From Tyto alba (lineage: Eukaryota; Chordata; Aves; Strigiformes; Tytonidae), in contig NW_024881329.1 in assembly GCF_018691265.1 (NCBI RefSeq), positions 2,542,001-2,606,000 on the forward strand: 64,000 bases of DNA. The letters are read 5' to 3'. Positions within the stretch are counted from its first letter, which is position 1, and each line of letters starts with the position of its first letter. Below, one piece after another: positions 12,201-20,600 of the stretch. The notes beneath the pieces are model-generated. The model was not told the DNA's origin. It worked only from the letters and a program-made list of their open reading frames with translations, and ran no database searches. The translations under genes and the position numbers were made by a program.

Positions 12201-15200
12201 GTATTTTTATACACACATATTTATGTAAAAGAATAAAAACAAAAGGTAGCCATAAATTGAGCTCAAAACCGGAAAGTCAAAACAAAGGAACAACAAGTTT
12301 GAAGTAGCTCAGTGAGAGACATGAATGGGCTCTGTCATGTTGTCAAATTATGTATGGTAACAATACCTGTTCACTTGGAGTCAATCTTCCATCCAAGCCA
12401 TGCTATGAGAAGCCATAAAGATTCTATAACAAAGGCATCTTTGAAGGTTATTTGACTTCCAAGATTCAAGGAGGAAACAACTAATCTAATTTGAAATGAA
12501 CCTGATATCAAAAGGGCAAAAATGAGATTTTTCATGCATAGCTTGGGATTGAAGCCTTTACTCCTCAAGTCTTCTTGAATTTAAAAAAATAAACTTTACT
12601 TAAACAGTCAACTATACTAAGTATGAGGTTTAAGCATGTAGGGAGGACTTAAGTTTTCCATAATCTCTATGTTACTAACAAAGCTTGATAACATCTTGAC
12701 TTCTCAAGGAGTCTCACAATTTGAGTTTACTCCAGAACTATTTTCTTGTTTGTTTTTCAGTACCAATACCTGGCACCTGTGTGATTAACGGTAAAATGTA
12801 CACGGTGAGAATGTTATACTTATAGTGATATATTGCTGGAAGTGAAATGTACACCTTTTCTATCAAAAAAAAAAGCCTTTGAGAAGGGTCTTCACCCAGT
12901 ACATGGGATTTTTTTATCTCTAGCCTTTAACTGGAAGTTATTTTTTTTTCTAATGTGAAAACCAAAATTGTCACAGCAGAGTTCCTCAACATGTAGCATA
13001 AAACAAGAACGTAAGCTCTCTTCCACTTCTGGAATTAATGAATTTTCTAAATGAGTTGATGAATATCCCAAACTCAACCAATCTTTGAAATAAGCCCAGA
13101 GAACCTTCAAAAATAAAGCAAGGCTTTTTGCTTTTATTGATACTTAAATCTTTTGCTAAAATTGGTACTTAGGTCATTTAATCAAAATTTTAAAATTAGC
13201 ACTGGAGCCTTTTGGGGACACATTTCAGAAAGACTAAAATCCACGTGTAAATTTGTATCTCTGTTTATGCATCTGCATATATATCCAATTGTTTTAATCT
13301 CAGTTTGTAAATTATAATTGTTTTATAACCACTGAATGTGATTACAGGGTGAAAAAAATCTTAAACGGAGCATTGAAAAGCTGGTAAAACAGCAGTACAA
13401 ACCAGTCTTAATTGCATTTTATTAATTTACTTTTTTATATTGCTTCATTTAGTTTCCTCCTAATGTGTGCTTTCTTGCAAGGCATAAAGCCAAGCAACTT
13501 TAAGTTCAGAGCTAAACAACTCAGTTGCACTCACATTTCAGCAACCTTAATGGTTCTCAGTAATGCTTTCAACTCTGCCTATACATTACATAAAACTGTT
13601 GCCATTTGAATTTTTTTTCCCTTCTGTCTTCCAGGTTGGAACGTCAACAGTAACCAACTCATGTGAGAACTGTACCTGCACTTCTCAGACAGATCCAGTG
13701 ACTAAGGCAAATATTGTGAATTGTGAGACAGTTCAATGTGAAACATCTTGCCCACTGGTGAGTTCAGACCCTTGAGGCTGCCCAGTCAGCCCTCAATTAC
13801 ATGAAGACTAGAATTCTCCATCACCAACTCAACATACTTTCCCTTTCATCTCCTTGTGAGTAGGGTCAGCAATATGTGACTGAGGATGGAGAGTGCTGTG
13901 GGAAGTGTACTGAAGTAGCTTGCAGAATCAAACTAAGTAACAACACTGTTCAAGTGCTCAGTGTAAGTATTCCTTTCATTTTCATCTCTCTCTATCAGGC
14001 AGTACAGGTTACAACAGCTAAGAGTCAATTCATGTCCCTTGCTAGTAAATATCTAATTAATACGGAAATCGCTCTGTAAACAGCACATCAGTTTTCTGAA
14101 TTGAACTCTTACTTGGAATAACAAATTATTGATATGTGTGGTTTACCTAGGCAATGGTTTCCAATTTGTCGTCTGAGTGTTCAGATCCAGGATTTGCACT
14201 TTCAAGCTAGCCACAGTGCAAAATTTCACTTCTGCCACTCTAAAGAATTTCAGAAGCGTCTGAGAATCTTTAAGCTGCGAGAACTTAATTAGCTCAGACA
14301 TTTCTTAAGTAAACACACTGTACTTGATCACAATGAAAAAAATTAATTATTTGCTCTTCTTATAAAATCTTAGGTTGATGACATCCTGCCACTCGATAAT
14401 TGCAGCCATTACAAATGTGAAAAAATTGAAGATCAATTTGTTGCAGTCCAAACTAAAAAAGTATGTCCCGAGTACAGCCTGGGAGAGTGTGATCTGGTAA
14501 GTTCTAATCAATTCTTCATTGATTGAATGCAGTTTAAAATAACAAAGAGGAGCAAGGAAGAATACAACAAATCACTTTCACTAAAGTTGCAGGAATGTCT
14601 AGAGAATGAAATCAATCTTGCTGTAACATTAGTAATAAGAAATACTTGGTAATTTTATATGAGACTACAAGGATTTAAGACTTTTATGGTGGGGACAGTA
14701 AGTCATCCCTCGCTTCATGCAGTGCTCATCACAGCGTCGCCTGCCCCGTTTCATTAACGCTAATTCATATTCTTACTCATGATTGTCATCTGTGCATTAA
14801 TACAAATCCTTCTTCTTTACTTTCACAAAGGATGAAACAGAGACTACCCCTGATGGCTGCTGCAAAATATGCAAATGTAAGTAATGATGTGTTCATGTTT
14901 TCTGCTTGAAGAGCACTGTACTCAACTTCTACCTAATCTGAGTGGATGGAATGATTCTTCCTTCACTCCTTCAGTTTTCACTTACTCAATTTATCAGGAC
15001 CCTGTGTTTCACTATTTATTCAAAAGGAAAAAGCAAATTTGTTTTTCTCATACTGAATACAACTCAAACCACCAACACTCAAGCCTCTGTGGTATGTTCC
15101 ACAGACACTATACAGCTGAGATCAAAGAATCACCTGAAAACTCCAGATACATTACAGAGTATCCCCTCTGCCCCCCACCATCACATCACATACTTCAGAT

Positions 15201-17462
15201 TCTCAATAATCAGACATCATGCACTTTGATATTTGTTTTAGCATTCATTTAGTTCTGAACTAGAGATCTGAAGTATATGTTTTTTTTTTTTCCCTCTTCA
15301 TGAAGCCACAAACTGCAAACCTTACAGCAAAAAAACTGTGATCCGACACGGAGACTGTGAATCTTCTGAACCTGTTGAGCTGACATATTGTGAAGGAACT
15401 TGTCCTGGCTCCTCAGTGTAAGTTCCAAAAACTTAATTTAGCATCCCTATGGCTTCATTTATACTTCACTTATAATGGTGTCTCAAGTTAATCAGTCACC
15501 CAAGGGTACTGAGGGAGCTGGTGGAAGTGCTCACCAAGCCACTGCCCACCATTTCCCAGCAGTCCTGGCTAACTGGGGAGGTCCCGTTGACTGGAGGTTA
15601 GCAAATGTGATGCCCATCTGCAAGAAGAGCCAGAAGGAGGATGTGGGGAACCGCAGGCCTGTCAGCCTGACCTCAGTGCCAGGGAAGGTTTTGGAGCAGA
15701 TCATCCTGAGTGCCATCACGCGGCACGTACAGGACAACCAGGTGATCGGGCCCAGTCAGCACGGGTTTATGAAAGGCAGGTCCTGCCTGACTGACCTCAT
15801 CTCCTTCTGTGACAAGGTGACCCGCTTAGCGGATGAGGGAAAGGCTCTGGATGTTGTTTACCAGGACTTTAGTAAAGCCTTTGCCACCGTTTCCCGCAGC
15901 ATTCTCCTGGAGAAACTGGCTGCTCACGGCTTGGACGGGCACACTCTTCACTGGGTAAAAACTGGCTGGATGGCCGGGCCCAGAGAGTGGTGGTGAATGG
16001 AGTTCAGTCCAGCTGGCGGCCGGTCAGAAGTGGTGTTCCCAGGGCTCAGTGCTGGGACCAGTTCTGTTCAGTATCTTTACCGGTGATCTGGACGAGGGGA
16101 TCGGGTGCACCCTCAGCAAGTTTGCAGAGGACACCAAGCTGGGCGGGAGCGTTGATCTGCTGGAGGGTAGGAAGGCTCTGCAGAGGAATCTGGACAGGCT
16201 GGAGCCATGGGCCGAGGCCAATTGTACGAGGTTCCCCAAGGCTCAGTGCCAGGTCCTGCCCTCGGGTCACAACAACCCCAGGCAACGCCGCAGCCCTGGG
16301 GCAGAGCGGCTGGAAAGCTGCCTGGTGGAGAAGGACCCGGGGGTGTTGGTCGGCAGCCGGCTGAACGTGAGCCAGCAGCGTGCCCAGGTGGCCAGGAAGG
16401 CCAACAGCATCCTGGCTTGTGTCAGCGATAGTGTGGCCAGCAGGACTGGGGAAGGGATCGTCCCCCTGTACTCAGCACTGGTGGGGCCACACCTCGAATA
16501 CTGGGTTCAGTTTTGGGCCTCTCACTGCAAGAGAGACCTTGAGGTGCTGCAGCGTGTCCAGAGAAGGGCAACAAAGTTGGTGAAGGGTCCAGAGAACAAG
16601 TCCTGCGAGGAGTGACTGAAGGATCCGGGGGTGTTTAGCCTGGAGAAAAGGAGGCCGAGGGCAGCCCTTACCGCTCTCTACAGCTACCTGAAAGGACATT
16701 GTAGTGAGGTGGTTTTCAGTCTCTTCTCCCAAGTAACAAGTGACAGGACAAGAGGAAACAGCCTCAAGTTGGGCCAGGGAGGTTTAGGTTGGATATTAGG
16801 AAAAATTTCTTCACTGAAAGGGTCATCAAGCACTGGAACAGGCTGCCCAGGGGAGCGGTGGAGTCACCATCCCTGGAGGTGTTTAAAAGCCGTGTAGATG
16901 TGGTGCTCAGGGACATGGTTTAGTGGTGGACTGGGCAGTGTTGGGTTAATGGCTAGACTCAATGATCTTAAGGGTCTTTTCCAACCCACATGATTCTATG
17001 ATTACAGAATGACAACAAATTTAAGGTACTTGTATGATTCCTGTGCATGGAATCAGTCAAGGGAAGCAAGAACCATTTCACTTCTGAAGAGACAAGTAAT
17101 TAAAATCACATTCGTATGTATGCATGTGAGGGAGGAAGAGAGCACATTACAAAAATACCCCCAAACTCCCAACAAACGTCAGTCTGGAGCTTCTGCCTGT
17201 CACTTTTTATTGAAAATATATATATTTTCTTTTCCTGGTGGCACATAGGTATTCGCTTGAAACAAACCAGATGCAACACGATTGTAGCTGCTGCCAGGAG
17301 TACAGCAGCCAAACACAAGAGGTGACCTTGACTTGCCAAAATGGAACAAACATAAATTATAACTACATCTACGTGGAAGAATGCCAGTGTACGAATGCAT
17401 GTGCTTCGAAAACCTCTACAGCATATGGCTCCCAAAAGAAGGTCAGAAGAAGAAAGAGATGA
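99..17462 (+). CDS. MUC5B: MUC5B-type gel-forming mucin, 3' part (16 exons, 5' truncated by the window)
   Basis: Secreted polymeric mucin of epithelial mucus. Sixteen exons (listed separately) join with GT-AG splice sites and consistent phases into 2,789 residues plus a TGA stop. Domain order is the C8 and TIL parts of D3, an E-type Cys-rich segment, CysD1, Pro/Thr/Ser mucin sequence with CysD2-4, a Cys-rich FSPGEVVYN segment, VWC, a second VWC-like pair, and the CTCK cystine knot. MUC5B is preferred over MUC5AC for three reasons: the TTPFTFT linker after D3 and the LFSPGEVxYN motif after the mucin domain fit MUC5B as I know it, and the next gene is convergent TOLLIP, as in mammals. The odd feature is that D4 (VWD-C8-TIL) is absent between exons 10713-10963 and 11434-11605. 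A D4-less MUC5 paralogue specific to birds is an alternative identity. The exon model is inferred from sequence and no transcript was seen. Confidence 0.85.
558..686 (+). CDS. MUC5B: MUC5B exon: end of C8 and start of TIL
   Basis: The acceptor is CTCCTTAG and the donor is G|GTAAAA. It encodes [20 protein letters not shown] and [13 protein letters not shown], typical of the MUC5 D3 TIL region. A long T tract sits just upstream at about 509-526. It leaves a single G that joins GC of the next exon. Confidence 0.9.
1051..1177 (+). CDS. MUC5B: MUC5B exon: TIL domain of D3
   Basis: The acceptor is CTTCCTTCAG and the donor is TG|GTAAGA. It encodes [20 protein letters not shown] and [19 protein letters not shown], the trypsin-inhibitor-like cysteine-rich fold that closes D3. 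It ends with TG, completed to TGT (Cys) by the next exon. Confidence 0.9.
1881..1924 (+). CDS. MUC5B: MUC5B microexon in the D3/E segment (44 bp)
   Basis: The acceptor is TTTGTTGCAG and the donor is G|GTAAGA. The 44-bp exon encodes [16 protein letters not shown]. It keeps the frame between the TIL exon and the following E-type exon, which supports it despite its size. Confidence 0.85.
2014..2208 (+). CDS. MUC5B: MUC5B exon: E-type Cys-rich segment and start of the mucin linker
   Basis: The acceptor is GAATTACAG and the donor is TCAG|GTATGC. It encodes [31 protein letters not shown], then [19 protein letters not shown], where Thr-rich sequence begins. The TTPFTFT string fits MUC5B. An internal GTAAGT at 2181 also looks like a donor, but using it would put the next exon out of frame at an immediate TGA, so 2209 is the workable donor. 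Confidence 0.88.
2209..3500 (+). other. MUC5B intron before the giant exon
   Basis: This 1.3-kb intron is AT-rich, especially 2,960-3,080, where TA/AT runs are frequent. I see no coding potential or recognisable mobile element. The polypyrimidine tract and acceptor TTGATTACAG lie at 3481-3500. Confidence 0.7.
3501..9872 (+). CDS. MUC5B: MUC5B giant central exon: four CysD domains in Pro/Thr/Ser mucin sequence
   Basis: A 6,372-bp exon of 2,124 codons, entered in phase 1 after TTGATTACAG and left in phase 1 at CTAG|GTATGT. CysD1 (3533-3832) follows a short linker and is separated by about 300 residues of Thr-rich sequence from CysD2 (4745-5047), CysD3 (6389-6691) and CysD4 (8033-8335). Between and after them lie Thr/Ser/Pro tracts, the expected sites of dense O-glycosylation that give the gel its hydration and stiffness. 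The module [15 protein letters not shown] recurs 11 times. The single-exon layout of the mucin domain is usual for this family. Reading on past the donor reaches TAA at 9986-9988, so the downstream exons need the 9873 splice site. Confidence 0.93.
3533..3832 (+). other. CysD1 domain (divergent copy)
   Basis: About 100 residues starting [13 protein letters not shown] and ending CCSYIPC. The WSEW motif is the WxxW C-mannosylation type conserved in CysD domains. It shares the scaffold [17 protein letters not shown] and VQCRAKEHP with the other three but is clearly diverged. It occupies the same place, immediately after D3, as the first CysD of MUC5B/MUC5AC. CysD domains are thought to mediate noncovalent mucin cross-linking. 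Confidence 0.9.
4745..5047 (+). other. CysD2 domain
   Basis: A 101-residue Cys-rich domain beginning [14 protein letters not shown] with the WTQW motif, then [17 protein letters not shown] and ending KCCDRQHC. Its protein sequence is identical to CysD3 and CysD4, and it opens the first complete 1,644-bp repeat unit. Confidence 0.93.
6389..6691 (+). other. CysD3 domain
   Basis: Identical in protein to CysD2 and placed exactly 1,644 bp after it. The same WTQW motif and ten-cysteine layout are visible. Confidence 0.93.
8033..8335 (+). other. CysD4 domain
   Basis: Identical in protein to CysD2 and CysD3 and exactly 1,644 bp after CysD3. After it the repeat period starts to break down, with local substitutions and a 15-bp shortening near 9045. 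Confidence 0.93.
10339..10500 (+). CDS. MUC5B: MUC5B exon: end of the mucin domain and start of the FSPG Cys-rich segment
   Basis: The acceptor is TGTTCAACAG and the donor is G|GTAAGT. It encodes Thr/Ser-rich [18 protein letters not shown] and then [14 protein letters not shown]. The CFC...LFSPG motif marks the end of the mucin domain in MUC5B. It enters and leaves in phase 1. Confidence 0.88.
10713..10963 (+). CDS. MUC5B: MUC5B exon: GEVVYN Cys-rich segment and linker that normally precedes D4
   Basis: The acceptor is CTTCTACAG and the donor is AAG|GTGGTT (weak at +3). It encodes [30 protein letters not shown], a Thr/Ser linker, then [10 protein letters not shown]. In MUC5B/MUC5AC this last motif stands at the start of D4. 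Here the exon ends in phase 0 and the next in-phase exon is VWC. Confidence 0.85.
10964..11433 (+). other. Short intron where D4 exons would be expected
   Basis: Only 470 bp separate the pre-D4 exon from the VWC exon. I see no VWD, C8 or TIL cysteine patterns here in any frame. A T tract lies near 11180 and the acceptor ATATTTTCAG ends at 11433. Confidence 0.75.
11434..11605 (+). CDS. MUC5B: MUC5B exon: VWC domain
   Basis: The acceptor is ATATTTTCAG and the donor is G|GTAAGT. It encodes [26 protein letters not shown] and CCPAFKC, a von Willebrand C fold. PGExW...C.CVC is how the VWC after D4 begins in MUC5AC/MUC5B. It enters in phase 0 and leaves in phase 1. Confidence 0.9.
11606..12760 (+). 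other. MUC5B intron
   Basis: A 1.16-kb AT-rich intron with a short TA/TG-rich stretch near 12165-12225. I see nothing coding or mobile in it. Confidence 0.65.
12761..12804 (+). CDS. MUC5B: MUC5B microexon: start of the second VWC-like segment (44 bp)
   Basis: The acceptor is TTTGTTTTTCAG and the donor is ACG|GTGAGA. It encodes [15 protein letters not shown]. CxxNGxxY is a VWC-type opening. It bridges phase 1 to phase 0 between well-supported neighbours. Confidence 0.8.
13635..13757 (+). CDS. MUC5B: MUC5B exon: VWC-like segment
   Basis: The acceptor is GTCTTCCAG and the donor is CTG|GTGAGT. Its 41 codons encode [32 protein letters not shown]. Cys spacing and the CxNCTC motif fit the C-terminal VWC repeats of gel-forming mucins. 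Phase 0 at both ends. Confidence 0.88.
13864..13962 (+). CDS. MUC5B: MUC5B exon: end of the VWC-like segment
   Basis: The acceptor is GTGAGTAG and the donor is AGT|GTAAGT. Its 33 codons encode [15 protein letters not shown] followed by [18 protein letters not shown]. The CCGKC closing motif is typical of VWC. Confidence 0.88.
14374..14496 (+). CDS. MUC5B: MUC5B exon: C-terminal Cys-rich segment
   Basis: The acceptor is AATCTTAG and the donor is CTG|GTAAGT. Its 41 codons encode [18 protein letters not shown] and [10 protein letters not shown]. This is the DNC.xYxC region found just before the cystine knot in MUC2, MUC5AC and MUC5B. Confidence 0.87.
14831..14876 (+). CDS. MUC5B: MUC5B microexon before CTCK (46 bp)
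   Basis: The acceptor is TTCACAAAG and the donor is T|GTAAGT. It encodes [15 protein letters not shown]. The GCCxxC motif matches the family. It ends with T, which joins CC of the CTCK exon to give Ser. Confidence 0.83.
15306..15417 (+). CDS. MUC5B: MUC5B exon: CTCK cystine knot, first half
   Basis: The acceptor is CTTCATGAAG after a T tract and the donor is GT|GTAAGT. It encodes [31 protein letters not shown]. CEGxCPG is the signature of the CTCK domain, which makes disulfide-linked mucin dimers in the endoplasmic reticulum. Confidence 0.92.
15490..17006 (+). mobile_element. CR1 LINE fragment (reverse transcriptase to 3' end) in the last MUC5B intron
   Basis: A GC-rich, 5'-truncated CR1 in the gene's orientation. 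It starts near the VTEGAGG-like region and encodes broken RT pieces [38 protein letters not shown], then after a frameshift near 15990 [19 protein letters not shown], and [20 protein letters not shown]. The catalytic FADD appears as FAED, and a TGA stands at 16613-16615. The 3' end reads ACCCACATGATTCTATGATT, the usual CR1 terminus. It is inactive and not part of the mucin coding sequence. Confidence 0.93.
17249..17462 (+). CDS. MUC5B: MUC5B terminal exon: CTCK second half, basic tail and stop
   Basis: The acceptor is GGCACATAG. It encodes [29 protein letters not shown] and [11 protein letters not shown], completing the cystine knot with the conserved MQHxCxCC motif and CxCxxxC end. The tail after the knot finishes with KKVRRRKR and TGA at 17460-17462. 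A strongly basic C-terminus is not something I recall from mammalian MUC5B. Confidence 0.92.
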
Positions 17463-17630
17463 TCACTGGAAAAAGCAAGCACAGACTCTAGGGAAGCTGA
17501 AATCATGTTTTCCTCAGAGTAACCTGTGCTCCTTCTTTAACAGATCTTACATCAGTTTCTGATAACACCTTTTCTTATTTCTTACATGTAAAAAAAAAAA
17601 ATAAAAGTCAAATAATTAAATCTTGGTTTC
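17463..17630 (+). other. MUC5B 3'UTR with polyadenylation signal
   Basis: The stop codon is followed by about 140 bases and an AATAAA at 17600-17605 within an A-rich run. Cleavage would fall near 17620-17630, just before a T tract at about 17632-17649. This is the only close canonical hexamer, so a short 3'UTR is inferred. Confidence 0.7.
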
Positions 17631-20600
17631 AATTTTTTTTTTTTTTTAGCAACACAATATTCAAGGCAAAAATAGACAACTGCGTAAAATACCTTTGTGT
17701 AAGTTACAGAAGTATGCAAATATGCTTCTGCTTAATCACAAAACTGACATTTAGGAAAAAAAGGTTTACAGGGTCTCTGAAAAACAAAACCAGAAACCCT
17801 TGTAGCTGCATTGCACTTAACTCTTATGCCTAGAGGCTGCTGTATTGCATATCATTTTTATGGATGGAATAGTCCTAACGGACATCACAGTGACAGGGAG
17901 AAGCGTGTTTCCTTGATCATTTTGTCTCTTATTTGATCAATAAAACATTCATCATTTTTCCATTTCAGTGACTGTTCAATACCTCTCTTCCTTATCTAAA
18001 GGAGAGTCCAATGGCATCAGGGAGTTTTCTAACTCAGACAGGTATATTCTCCAGTAGCCTTGGAGAATGAGAACACTTTCAAAACCCTTTTCCTGGATGG
18101 GGTTAAATTCCTTCACCAAGGTCTAAATAGCTCTGCTCGCTGGCATTAAAGGTACAGAGGTTAAAAAACCTGATTTGTTTACTGTATGAGGCTGTAGTTT
18201 GGTTTTCCCTGTAATTAGCAGAGAGGTCCAGAAGACAAGTATAAAAAAAAGAGAAAGGGAAAGCTTTATTCATCACCACAATGTCACATTCTAGGTTAAA
18301 AGACATGCGGCTGTAGAAATCAGCACTTGCTTCTTCAGCTGAAGAAACAAATCTCTATATGAATTAAAGCCCTAATTGAAGAATACTTGAGGTAAAGCGA
18401 ATGAGCTTAGTAAAAATCAGAAAATTCTCCTGCCCATAATTTTAACAATATTTGCAAATATTTTTCAGGATGTGTTTTTAAACTGTGCATTTTTTTTCCT
18501 GTGCTATCCAAAAGATTTTTGAATGGACTCACCTTAGTTAAGAAAATTGGTTGCCTTTTCCCACAGTAGCTCATCATGTTTACCTGAACTGTTTGAAGCA
18601 TTTACCTTATCAGTAGCTGTTGTAATACAAAACCTGAAATCTGCCCTGAAGGCTTGGCTGAAAAATAAAGGAGGAACTGTTTAATCAAATAATTGCACAT
18701 TTTGTACATGGTTATTTACAAGTGAAATTCAACCCCTGAATGAAATCAGCAGAGCCTTATCTATTGGTCTTCACAGGCATGACCTGGTATCATTTTAGGA
18801 TTAACCAGCGAGGGGAAGCGGGCAGGTTTGTAACTTCACCTTTTACTGCTGACCTCTGTTCGTCTCTCGGCTACCCGGGGTTTGCCTGTCGCCGGCAGGT
18901 TGGCAGGCTCCAGGCAGGGCCACCCGCTCTGACAGAGGGGCTGTACCCCTCCCTGCACCTTCTCTGTCCCGGTAACAAACCACCTGCATGGGGATCCTGG
19001 GCTGAATCCAGACCAGCTGTGCACCACCAGTTGGACAACGTCACCACTGCACCCGCCCACCCTCGACACCAGGTACCGCGGCGAGGAGACGTCTGAACCA
19101 GCGGCTCAAGCGGTCTGGCAGCTCCAGCACAGCTTCCCCAGGCCCCGGCTTCCAGAGGGTTCAGCACTTTGGGTGTAGCAGCACGAGAACAGAGCGTGTC
19201 TGACGGGATCTAGAACCGTCCCGCCGTGAAAAACCGGCGCGGCCGGCTGCAGGAGGGCTTGGCGTACGCCAGCCCTGTTAGGCCCGGCCTAACGCAGAGC
19301 TAGCAGTGTGAATCCAAGCTTGACAGACTGATGCCTCCAGAGCTGATAGGTCAGGGGTGCAGACTCAAACCCCAGTGACACGTAGGTCACTTATAATAAA
19401 CCAACGCCGGTAAAAACTTCTGAATTGGGCTTTGAGTTCAGGCTGAAGCCAAGGAAAATACAGGGACTCCCCAGTCCGCCTATTCTGAGTATTTCACAGC
19501 AGTTACAAACCCTCCCTAACATTTGCTGGTCTGCAGGTTTCCCTCAACTGTTCTTGAGCACTGTACTACCGTGCCAGCACCGCGTGCCAGTTTAAGCCTC
19601 CAGCTGCCCTCTAACGGTCATCATTCACTTCTCTAAAGAAAACTAAACCAGGAACTATTCCCTTAATTCTGCTGGAAACATTAAGCCTTGCAGAGCTTGT
19701 TCATCCATCAGAGATCAATTCTATCACCACATCAAATTCATTATTTTATTTTAAATTCCCAAATTACACAAGATGAAAAGGCTGTTTCTCAAAGCTGAAC
19801 ACCACATTAGGTCCAGGTAGTTGATCTGTTACCTATGAATTTAATTTGAAGATGCCATTGCAATCCTCAGTGATCATGTACTGTGTTCATGAAGAAAAAA
19901 AAAAAAATAATCACCATCATAATTCACCATTTAGGATAAAAAAAATCTTTATCAGTGAGTTTTTTGGGGTTAGGGTTGTTTTAGGCCTTTTTGCTTTGAA
20001 AACCAGCCCAAATGCTAGAAACCACTGAATTTTCTCTGTTCTCCTTAAGATACAGCTTCCATTTATTTTTTTAAGGGAAATCTCTTTTTGTACCTTTTTT
20101 TCTCTTAAGCCTACACAGAAGACCACCCAGGGGATGTGCACTTTAAGTAAACAAGATTCAGGAGGAAATAAACATGTAGATTTCTCTTTGCAGCAAATGT
20201 TATACTGTAATTACAATTCCAATGAACCTCTAATAATTACATTAAAGCAGAGAAATTAGCAACATAGGAAATCATGTAGACATACATTTGTTTGATACAC
20301 AAGAAGTTACCATTTATGTTAAAATGTATCTAGCTATTCTGTATTACATCAAGCCCCTTAAAACTTGAAATAAAATGCATGCATGCCTCAATTTTATAGC
20401 AAAGTTTCCGACTGTTACATGTACAATCATAGCGGCAGAATAGTTCCAGTTATTCAACTATAAGTTAATAAATAATATTTAAAACAAGAAACAGTATGTA
20501 ATATAAAATGAATTCTGAGCTCTTTCCTGGCATTTCCATTGGGTATCAAATTAATCAGTGCTGACTTTTCATCCTATGATATTTACCATAAACAAATAGA

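Noticed and set aside
19960..19980. GGGGTTAGGG, resembling telomeric repeat
   Set aside because: There is only a single copy, with no tandem TTAGGG units around it, so an interstitial telomere is not supported.
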